Below, piece by piece: positions 38,101 through 50,100 of a stretch of 64,000 bases of DNA (positions are counted from its first letter, which is position 1; every line of letters begins with the position of its first letter). A program made the translations under genes and the position numbers. Origin of the DNA: Anas platyrhynchos (Eukaryota; Chordata; Aves; Anseriformes; Anatidae); NCBI RefSeq assembly GCF_047663525.1, contig NC_092605.1:124001-188000 (forward strand), in the 5' to 3' direction. The notes beneath the pieces are model-generated. The model worked only from the letters and a program-made list of their open reading frames with translations, ran no database searches and had not been told where the DNA came from.

Positions 38101-41100
38101 TCTCTCAGTAAAAATAATAATGGGATTGAGAGCTGAAACAATAACACAGAATACCAAGTAAGGACTAAGTCACTATACGTTCTCCCCTTACTGCCTCCCA
38201 GAGATTTCATGGTATAGCAAAAGAATTTTAAAGTAAGACAGGTTAAAATACAATTTCAAAATATTTTTTTCTAATTCTTAAGTAATCTGTAAAATCTACC
38301 GATATCTGTTTTATGATTTAATTTTACTGCTACGATTCACCACTAACCTTCTAAGTTCAAGAAAATGGAAATAACAACTAAGTAATGAAGAATGACGAGA
38401 GATAATTACATTAAAAGCTAATAGGTTTAGGAGCTGAACCAATAACAATGTTTAAAATCTCAGAACCTTTTGAACCATGTGTAAAAATGCGCATAACCTA
38501 CCATCCACAACGATGTTTAATATTTTTAAATACTGCATCATTTTGCTGAATATAAAAGTAGTTTTGTTTGTTCCTACTGTGAAATTACATTTAGGAAGTT
38601 GTGCGCCAGTATAGACAGATCTTTTTTCCTTTTTTGCTACTTCCAGAATTAGTTGAAAACTGAATTCTATACCAACTATTCTCTTCTTTTGCAGAAAATA
38701 TTTTACAAGCTACTGTCCCAGATGCATTCTTATTTTCTTTGAGTTCCCTTAAGTTGGGATGAAACCTTAATTAAAAAAAAAAAAAAAAAAAAAAAAGTGA
38801 GTGTGGCTTTGCCTTGGAAACACTAAGATAGTTACTGAACATTCTCTGTGCCAGAGATTAAACCTTTACTTCATGGTGCTAAACTGTAATTGAATTCTCA
38901 GGGCTGGATATGAGAATAAGAATATTTTGCAGACAGTGATCTGCCTTCAGTATGAAATAGTGAATTACTCTTGCTTTATGTTTATAAACAAGTAGTAGGA
39001 CACAGACCTGAAAAGATTTCTGAATTTCAGTCCTAACTCTACATCTTACAAGCTGTCATTGTGTGTAATGCTGTTGAATGTTTTTATGAAAAGTTCATGA
39101 AAAATGAATTTTAAGGAAATAGTATTCTTCTCATTGACATGCATTGCACTTTCACCTCTTGGTACAATGGAGGTGGTACATAGCATGACAGTTGGTAGTA
39201 CTGTAAGTGGGCATTGCCTTTACCTCTCTTTATGTTACGCCTCAGTGTTTTAATTTCACTGTGTTCATATGAGGGCAGAGTGTAATAATTTTCAGCTGCT
39301 TATGTTGATAGCTTTGATACAAATTACTTTCTGTACACCAATGTGATATGCCTTCCTTCTTCCGCTGTGATGTCTTACATCATGTTTTTACAGATTCTAC
39401 CCCCTGCGTTTATTTCTCCACCCTTCTGCCTGCCCTGGTTTTAGCTGAGATTGAATTAGTTTTCTTTGTAGAGGCTTGTATAGTGCTATATTTTTAGTTT
39501 GGTGATGAAAAATAGTGTTGATAGCCGACTGATGTTTTAGTTGTTGTTGAGCCGTGCTTACACTGAGTCAAGGTCTTTTCTGTTTCCCTTGCTGCCCTGC
39601 CAGTGAGGAGGCTGGGGGCACATAAGAAGTTTGGAGGAGACACTGCCAGGACAGCCGACCCAAACTGACCAAAGGGTTATACCATACCTTATGATGTCAT
39701 GCTCAGTAATACAACCTGGGGAAGAGGAGGAGGAAGGGAGAATGTTTAGAGTGATGGCATTTTTCTTCTTAACTGTTATGTGTGATGAGCCTGTGATCCT
39801 AGAAACAGTTGAACATCTGCATCCAGTGGGAAGCAGTGAACTAATTCCTTATTTTCATTTGCGTGTGTGCACAAGTAAAATATCTTAAACCATGAGTTCT
39901 TAAGTTTGTACCTTTCTGGTTCTTTCTGCAGTCCCACTGAGGGGGAGTGGGTGAGAGACTGTGTGTTGCTGAGCTGCCTACCAGGTTTAAACCACAACAC
40001 TTACCCACAGTGTTTGTGGACTTATATGCTTTCTGTTTATGTTCTTTTATCCTCCTTTTTTCAGATACATGAATCTGAAGAAATAAGAGAATGTTTGGGA
40101 GTTGCGTGACATACTAAGCCAATGTGGTGGTTTTGTTTGTTTTTGTCAGTATGGATAACACATTTCAGTGTGTACTCTTTGAATCACTGTGTTCAGGGTG
40201 ATCATAGTTGAAAGCTGATTGGGACAGCACCATTACAGTGCACTGCACAGTTACAGTGTACTACCCTTCTATTTTATTTATATACGGAAGAGTAAACATG
40301 TAGATGAGCAAGATTTTTGCAAAACTATTTTAACGTGGGTGATGTTTAGATACTTGTGGTAATGTATGGTTTTAAAAAAGTCTTTAGGGAGACGATTTCT
40401 TTGGTGAATGATGAGTCTTTAAATTAATATTGAAACATGTCCCCCTGAAAGAAGCCAGGCTCTTGAAAAACGTGGATGTGATTCTGTTCTATTCTATGAT
40501 TCTACCTTAATGATACTATGATTCTATGGTCTTTTGGGTAAATGCCTCATATATGTAAGACTCAGTTAGGGTTGGAGAGACAAAACCAATTATAGAATCT
40601 ACTTTTTATTCTTCAGCTTTTTTCTCTTAACAGTGTTTTAAGTCATACCCACCCCACATGTGCATATGCATGCAATGATCACATAAGAAAGGGTTTGTAG
40701 TAGCTTGCTACTTGCAGTGAAATGTTTTTTCCACGTTTTATTTTGATATTATCTGCTCTCTTGTTTACAGTTATGTGGTGTGTATCCTATATGTATTACT
40801 TTACACTTACAGTTAACAATATGGAGCATACTTGTTGGAACTTCCTAAGCTGTGATACTGATTTATTCCGTTGTTTAAATTTGTCCAGTATTGCTAACAA
40901 AATCTTGAAACTGAACCCTCAAAAACAGGCTGTGGATTTCAATTTTGCTCTTTCTGTTCAACTAGCTTCTAATGTGTGTTTGTATGAATCTCTGAACATG
41001 CAGACCACATTTTCAAGACATTTTAATAAGTTCTATCTGTTGTTTTGTTGTTGTTGTTGTTTTGTCTTTTGTTGTTGTTGTTGTTTTTGTCTGTTTGTTT

Positions 41101-44100
41101 GGTTTGGTTTGGTTTGTTTCCAGGGGTCAAAACACAAATCTCTTGAAGAAAAGATGGTAGATTTTTGCCCTATCTCAGATAATTGTTGTCCCGATGTTAG
41201 TCTGCAGTATGGTTTCAGCTGCCCTCTACAAGGAGTGCAAAATAAACTGAACGAAGCAGCAAGAAAAATACCAATTCTGAGCCAAGAGAAGCAGCAGCTG
41301 ACTGAAATGGGAAACAGACACAGAGCAGATATTGGAATGGTATTAAAGGAAGGTAAATGTATTCTAGAAAAGATGCTAGCTTACACATTTAGAATAAAAG
41401 CTGTGAATCTGTTGATTCTTTGAACTGGAGAGAGCTAAGTTTTAATATGAAAACAAAGCGCTGCACCTGGCTGATCCTTGAGCTGGATAGTTTATGTGAG
41501 ACTGAAGTGCTGACTGTTCCAACTTAAGTTGTCCTGTGATAGAATTCCTAACAAAAAACAGTTATAGTTTGTAGTCAGAAACTTTTTGCTAATGGACATC
41601 TTCGATGATGGATTCCCTGGTGCTTAGATGTCAGTGTGGGAACTGGAAGTTGAACTAATACTTCTAAGAACAGAAGAATCATAGAATCATAGAATATCCT
41701 TAGTTGGAAGGGACCCTTAAGGATCATCAAGTCCAACTCTTGACACCGAGGTGGTTTATCTCTTAAGATGACAAAAATATTTATGAAAGTAGAAAGGAAA
41801 GCTTACTATAGGATAATGTGGAATCAAGAGTATATAAAATGTAAGAAAACTTCACTGTGGACACTTAAATACCATGCAATAATTGTTCTGTCAATGAAGC
41901 AAAGGTTAAATAAATAAAAAAAACACTAGGCATGTTTTCGCATAGTATTGAATCCATCTCCAATGAAGGCCTCTGTTCAGTGATTCATTTATACTGGCTA
42001 TAAACAGTTGTTGAAAATGTAATATTGATGATAAAGATAACTGAGAATACCTCCTTGGTATCTTCTCTCCTTTATAGGACTTTGGCATCCCATTAGCTCT
42101 AAGCGCTGCACAATTTGTGTTGCCTCTGGTAGTCTTTCTCCAAGAGAGCTTCTCAAAAGAACACAGTGTCAGCTTTCAGCTCTAAAGCATCTACAACACA
42201 GGCTTGCAACACAGGTAATCACACACCTCTAGTGATAATGAACAGTTAAGCTAATTCTAGTTCCACAAATCTAACTTTCCTTAAAACTCTGCATTTAAAT
42301 GCCTCTTACCAACTTCATCTCAAGTCCTCCTTTGGTACCTGGGAAGATTTATACTTGAGGGGTTACATTTGACACTTCAAAATTAACTTAAAGTCATGGT
42401 TTAAAGTCATAAATTCATTAACTTAAAGTCATGGTTTTCATTCAAAAAAATTCAAAAACACTTGTGTTACTGCAGCATAAATGCAATCCTGAACTACAAG
42501 TGTGAGTTTGCTAAATCTTAGTCTTAAATGAGTGAGATAAGGGTATTTGAAGGATTTGCAATATGTTCAAAGATAAACTTGAAAATAATTAATCAGTGAG
42601 CATAATTTCAAGTATTCAGTGGTGTGGGATTTTGAAGAACCCTTGTCCAAATTATTGCAACAACACATTTTCCATATAGGAAGGCAGAATGTGTAATTAA
42701 CCTGTCTGTAATCTTTTGTAACTTAAATAGAGCTTTTTATACTTAAATTGCAGCTTTCATGCGAGAGACAAGTGGATAAATTCTGGCTCCCCCAGTGGTT
42801 AGTGGCAGATCTCCCAATGACTTCACTAGAATCAGGATTTCACTATGTACTTTACTTAATTGATCAGCAGATTTGTTCCTGTGAGGATTGAGTCAGAGCA
42901 GCTGATTGTCGTTGTAGTTTTGAGGGCAGCAAACAATGTTCTTTCAGAAAAGGTGAGGTTGTTGCTCTGAGGCATAAAACTCAGTAGAATTATTAACCAA
43001 GTTCAACTGGGGAAATACTTCCTCTGGGAACCTCTCTCGGTGGCTTGCTCCAGTATTTGATCACAATGAGTAAAGAAATTTCAGATTTGGTGGTAGGGTT
43101 TGTGTTTTGTTTTTTTCTCCCTTATGCTTAAGTAGAGTGTCCTGTACTTCATTATCTGCATATTGCCTCTTGTTTTTCCACTGTATACTGCTCAGAAGAG
43201 TCTGGCTCAATTGTCTTTGCCTCCTCCCACTTACCACATCAGGTGCATATAGATGTTAATAAGATCCTTTCTGACATATCTCTCCTGGAGGCTAAACAAG
43301 GCCAGCCTCCCCAGCTTCTGCTTTTATGTCAGATACTCCAGTCTGTTAAATATCTTTTTAGCTGTTTTTGCTCCAGTGTGGCTGTGTCTTTCTTCTAGTA
43401 GGGAGCCCAGAACTGTAAACAATACTCAAAATGTGATTGCACCAGTGTCTGATAGAGAAATAGTCACCTCTCTTGATCTGCTGGCAGTGCTTCTGATGCA
43501 GCCCAAGATGCTGTTGGCTGAAGACCTCAAGGATGTATTGCTGCCTTACATTCAACTTGTAGTCTACCAGGGTTCCTCTTTCTTTTCTAGTGAGCTGCTT
43601 TCTAGCAGCTTTTTTTTTTTTTTTTTTTTTTTGGGGGGGGGGGGGGAGAGTGGAAAGTATGTCTTTAGGAGTTTTTTCTTCTGTATTTTAAAACATTCAA
43701 CACATTTTTCACTGTTTTTTTCTTCCCTGTTCACCTCAACTCCTTATTTTTTCTTTCAAAATTCATCTTAGAGCTTAGCTGACTTTTGAACTGAGATCAA
43801 TCATTGCCCATCCATTGCAGTCTTCCTTTGCTTTATTTTTAATGAGGTATATACTAATGCTTGCTATTTTTCTTACCTCTCATGTTTTCCTTGTTCTTTT
43901 AAAAGTCATTAAAGATTCTTCTTGCTTTTGTAAAAATAAATTAATGTTGAAAATCCAATTTGTCCGTGGCTCCTGGTGGGTCAGCATTTGACTGTATGTT
44001 TCCAGGTGATGTGTTAAACTCCAGCAGTAGCTGTCCTACCTCTTCCATTCAAGGATAGCTTGGAGCTCATGATTGAAGTGGCTATCATTAAGCATCTTTC

Positions 44101-47100
44101 CAGCTCTGGAACATTTTGGGATAATCTCCATTACTGATGAAATTTGTCCAAACTAGAAAGAAGGATGTCCTTTCTTACATTGAAGCGTTTCATCCTGAGT
44201 AGTCTCATTCCAGGCTGCTCTTCACACAGAAAATACCTGATGATGCTCCCACTCCTGAACTGAGGCTGAGCTTCCAAGCACTGCTATTCTATTTGCTTGT
44301 TTGTTTTTTCATAATCCCTTGCACTAGCCATGCTATGTTTGTTCCTGTGTTCAGTGTTATCATCCTCACCAAAACCAGACAGAATTTATTACTGTAGGCT
44401 ACCTGAAGAAATTTCAGTATCAGCTACTTTATATGATGGGCTGCTCCCATTTCTTTAGTTTTAAATATATAGCAAAAGACTTATTTTCACCTCCTTTCAC
44501 AGGGCTGAAGCAGTTCGCTTTTCGTCAGATTTCACTTGAATTGAAACATGCAGAAAGTGGTGAAGCTTAATGGGATAATTAATTTTTGTTTGTTGTTTGT
44601 TTTGTTTTACATCTTGACAAATCACCTTTCCATAGCTGTGGTGGTTTTTCGTGGTGGTGGTGGTTGGTTGAAGTAATTCTTTGGGGGCATTTCCTCTGTA
44701 ATGTAATCATGGGGAAAGATGTAAGTGAAGAATAGCCCTAGCAACATAAACTTGAGTAACAAGCAGGATGATAGTTACAGTGATAAGAAATTAACATTTT
44801 GAACAGAATTAGCAAGAAGTTTATATTAGGAGGTTAGTTTGGCCATGTTGTTCGAAAGGGAATGCAATTTTATTTAATCTTTATAAAAGATTATTTTAAA
44901 TCTATTAGTGTAACAGCAAACTGAGCTATAAGTGTATTGTTTTTAGAGGCCATGAGTTATTTGTGTTAATGTAACATTTCATACTAGGAGCTGCAGTATG
45001 CAAAGCAACATCATCTCTCAAGGATCTCTTCCGTAATTTCCTGCCCTAACTTAAAGGGAGAAAAAGCTCCAAGCAGCTGTGGGGAAGAAACAGAATTACC
45101 ATCTGCTCAGGTACAGTGCAATTTTATCATTAATCTAATTTGTCTTCAGTTGGATTTTTCAATCAGAGTTCCTCAACAGTCATTTCCTGAAACATGCATA
45201 TATTTGCTAAGAGAGCTTTATTCTACTTCAGGCTTATTTAACTAGTGTCTCACAATCACTTTTAAGATGTTCATCTTATACAACCTTTCAGAGTTATAAT
45301 TAATAATTTTCTTCTTTAGTCTCGCCTCTTTGGTGCCAAAGCCTTCTGTCTTTCTAAGACCAAGATGCACCAAAGAGATTTAAATAATTTTCAGATGTAT
45401 GTGGTATGAAAATATATATAATCTTTATAAGATATGTTCAAACTTGGCACAGGTTAATCTAGATTTCTGTACTGGAAGTTGTGGGCCAGAGCAACAAAAG
45501 GCACATACGTCCTCAAAGATGGTTCAAAGTCAGCCATTCAAGGAAAGTCCTAGTCAAGCCCAGCAGACCTGGATTTCTTCATCTAGAGCACATAGATCTT
45601 GCCAAGGTATTTGGCAAACTTTAGAAATGAGATCAAGCCCTTCTATTCTCAGTTCTCAAAACAACACTAAACAAGGTAAGCAAGCTGTGCAAAGTAATTT
45701 GACTAATCTAGAAGAAAACTAGTAGTGGATTCTGCCACATTCCACTAATTATTTTTACATAAGTGCTACTGGTGTTACAGTCCTGTGTTCAGAATTTAAT
45801 GGTCTAATGAGTTACTTTAAGGTACTTTTCTCTTGTCACCTGAATTGTCCAACAATTAAGGCAAATGCCAGTACAGCTCACTGGTGTTAATGACATTGTT
45901 ACAAACACTTCTCATGCTTCTCTGCTTTTATTAAATACTAGTTGAAAATGCAAATACCGCTCTGTCTTGACATAGTCTGAACTTTATTTGGGACACACAT
46001 GAAAGCATCTGTCTGAGAATTGCACTGTTCACTTGTTGCTAAGTGACTGTTAGATCAAATTGTAATTTGACAAATCCTTACTTAATAATTATTTTTGTGA
46101 AAGCTTAATAGCCATAATACTACTTAGCGTGCTAAGACCTAATGGCTAAAAATGTAGGATCAAGAATGTAGCGTGGTATATGCTGTGGGCACACAGTGAA
46201 CTAGTGATTGTTATTTGCTAGTATTTTATAGTCGACTGCAACACGTTAGAACACAAAAACAAACAACAGAAAACACACACACAAATCCTTACATGTGAGA
46301 CAGAATCCTGACCTTACATGTCAGACTTACTAGGATTTGGATGAGAGGAGAAAGTAAAACCTAGGCACTACACTGAAAGATTGAAAATAATCAGTGTTAT
46401 ACTGTGGCCAAAACTGTGCGTTCTTGGAAATTTTAGCAGGAGTGCCATTTCTAAGGTATGGGCAGCAAAGTATAGCCTCTTCACATGCAAATTATAAAGG
46501 AACATTATAAAGGGTAGTCATTATGTTGAGCACGGTATTGCAGATGAATGTTATGTGTGTCTCCATAACTGTTAACCTGTTCATGAACTAATCCTTTCTT
46601 GGAAAAACTTTGGAAAACTGTTTTAACCTTTGCCATGGATGGGACTAAACATAATGGCCTTAACTTATAATACTGGAGAAAATTTAGGGATTCACTGAAC
46701 CACCCTTAGTGTCAGAAAAGAATGAAAAGTAAGTAATACCTAAAAGGGCTTTCCAAGTGAAAAATGGATTATAAACATAGTACCTTGCTGTTGTGACAGG
46801 GACAAACTAATGTGCATTGACAGACCTGTAGGACTAGAGTGGATGTAGTACTGAGAGTCATTTGTGTGCTGGTTTTGTGGGGCTGGGACTGAAATAGGAA
46901 GATTATTTCAGGTCAGGCTTATATTGACAGGATAAGGATGTCTTTGAAACATTATTGATAGTGCCATGCAGTTTCATGCTGCTGTGTGCGTGATGCAACA
47001 CAATTGGCAGCCTTACAAGGACATCAGTTTCTTAACGTCTAGAAATTTCCAGCCACCATTGCAAAACTTACTGTAGATTTTTGGGGATCTAGAGAATAAC

Positions 47101-50100
47101 AAAAGGAAAAGATGTCACTCCCAACACAAAACAAGTGAAACATCAATAAGGGATAACATTTTGCATGAGAACAACCTGAATTTGATGTCTGCATCCTGAT
47201 TTACCCTAAGAATGCTTGATAGCAGAACTTACTCGTTACATGCAGACCCTGAAACACTGCATTGCAAGAACAGGACTTAAACAACATACGATTTTTTTTA
47301 AGCTTTCTCCTCTAGGAAATCATCCAAATAGTATTCTTAGCTCTACTAGAGCGAATTGTACATTTTAGAAAACAAGATTATGAAAACAAAATCTTTCTTT
47401 TTTGGAAGCATGTCACCCTGTCTTCAGAACCAAATATATAAAATTTTCAAGGAGTTCTGCTTCTTCTTTTAACAGAGGCTTACATTATTCATGCTGGTCT
47501 TCATTGTTTAAAGCCACTCACTTGAATTTAGTATATCCATCAAACACATTGTTACGGTGAATAGAACCATCATTGAGATAAAGCAACTTCATAGTTGCCT
47601 TTCAGATACAAGTGATGCACACACAGGCTTGAAAGCTCAGGAGTAGAAGATGAGTTGGAACAAAGACAAGCAAGTTAGTTTGCTTATTTAAACGTCTATT
47701 TTGCAAGTTCAGTGCTGTACAGATCTGTCATACCAATAGCTATATTTTATGGGCATTTCTGGTGAAGCAGCAATGTATACAGTGTGAGAATTATTTTCTG
47801 ATCTTCTGATCTTTCTGATCCTGTTGAACAGCTTCGTTCAGTTATTTTTCATATATAAAACAACCTGTTGGGACTTAAAATGGCTGGCATGTCAGATAAG
47901 CCCTGTAATTTGCTGTATTTCCAGTATATGACTGGATATATTTATCAGTGTGAATGACATATATGTTAATGCTGAGTTACTAAATGGACTGTTCCATACT
48001 TTGTTCATTTCACAATCAAATTGAGCCTGTGGAAACTTTGAAGCAAGTCAGAAAGCTAAGAAATATTTTGATTTTCTCTCTCTTTATCTGCTATTTTGTA
48101 GTTTGTACTGTAGGAATAACATGAATTAAATATTTCTGTTTGTGTTAATTCTGCAGGCAAATAGAAATAAGGGTTTTAGAAAGGAGTACAGGCTCCTTGT
48201 TCAGGTGATCCTGCAACAGGAGTTGATGGGTACAAACTGATTAAAAACACCAGTGTTGTGTACATACTGTACTAGTAAGGAGTACACTTCATTTCTTTCC
48301 TTCTCTTATGTTATGTCCCTGAGAGCAGGTGGGAAACATTGGTCTTCCATAACTTATGTATCTTGAATGCTGATGACAGTCCATCCTCAAAGGAAAGTTG
48401 CTTGTCAGAAAAGCTGTGTGCTTGCCTCTCAAAATCATGACACGTACAGTAGTGTGATAAGGGTTAGGGATAGCTCCTGTACAAGCTGCAAGATTTCTCT
48501 ATTCACATGTGGGCTGTAGGGTCTTTTTTAATTTTCAAATATTTGTTAGGTAGGAGGAGAGAAACTTTGTAAAACATTTTAAAAACTGTTTTTTTTTTTT
48601 TTCCTTCAAGTTTAGTTTAATACCAATTTTACTTGCTATTGTGGACAGTTAGTAGTTAATCTGGAAACAAAGGCAAACATTACTTATTATTCAGCTGTAA
48701 GATCCCATTTAGAGTGAAGTCAGTACTGTGGGAGGTGCTTTGTGTTACCATGTGAAATGCTCCTGATCATTTAGGTTTCTTTGGGTCAGCAGAGGCTGGG
48801 GTCAGTGCAGAAGAAATATGAGCATAAGGCAAGTTATGCCTGCACTTAGATTGTCCCCACTTACTTTATGTGCTTTTGGAGCAAATGAAATTTTGTATTT
48901 TCCATGTCAGAGTAGAGCTCCAGTTCTAGTGGATGGTCCCACTGTACGTTTTGAGAAACTCCACGTCCACAGCTATCCATAACTGTGGTCCTGGGATGTT
49001 TAGTTGAGTTTACATTGTATCCTAACAAAACAAACAAACAAAAATTAAGATGTTTTGAAGCAAAGTAACTTTTCTGGTTTACTACTTGAACTTGGATACA
49101 GGAGTTTCTTTTGCTATAATTCTTATTGTTGCTGTTACTTGCAAAACGTTGTGATCTGAAATTCTACACTTTATGGATCAAAAGTTATCTTAAGTGTTTC
49201 CACACTAGACAGAATTTCAACAGCTTTGACATCACTGACAGTTCTAAGAGCAATCCATGTGGGTAAAAAGCTGGCCAGAGAAAGAATCTGGTAAAATATT
49301 AACAAACAGAAAGAGAGCTCTGGCTCTGGCTTCAGTTTACCCCTTAATCAGGGAAAGACTCATGATTTCTTTTCTATGTTACATAAAACTTCTCATCTTT
49401 GAAGTGCTTCACAAATATTAACTAATCCACTAGTTACACTTTCTTCAATTAAATGTTCTTCTTCTGAATAGGAACTTGTTTGAGTTGGTGTTCCTTCTGA
49501 GGCACTGTTAGCCATAAGCAAATATCTAGTGAAAAGTTTTTGAACGAAATTTTCCATTTGGGGAAACTTCTATTTGCTCAAGCAACATGTCTGCCTGTAT
49601 CTTTCTAGTTCTAGAAAAAAGAAATCAATATTAATATTAATCTCTCTCTGTAGTTAACATAAATCAAATAGAAGATATGTTAAGCATTTACACAGACTAA
49701 ATTTTAGGCTCATTTTCAAAAACAATTTAGGCTGTTAACTATGTTCTCACTAGTTCTTGTTGACAAGGTCACTTCTGAAAATGAGTTATAGGCTTATAAG
49801 TTAGGTATGCCTTTTCATTGTTTGTTTGTTTGTTTGTGGAAACCAAGATATTACATTTAAATGTCACCCCACTGCACATATTCATGATGATTTTATTCAC
49901 GGTCCTTTGGACATGAACAGTCCCAAGCAGAACCAGTAATATATGGCGGTCCTTATTAAGAGTTTGCTAAGGATATTTTATTTCACATAGCATTTCGAAT
50001 TCTGGGGTATTGGTTCTTTTACTTTTTGTAGATATAACCTTGCCAATTTGCAGTTTAGTTTGTTTAAATTTCTGTATTAATATGGATTTTTTCCAGCCCA

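Noticed and set aside
40722..41123. Upstream extension of the frame leading into the sixth CCDC57 exon
   Set aside because: It is intronic: the translation becomes poly-Cys/Phe through the GTT repeat, and a clean TTTCCAG acceptor precedes the conserved part.
43253..43771. 172-codon plus-strand frame
   Set aside because: It is an antisense reading of a CR1 copy running into T and G homopolymers.
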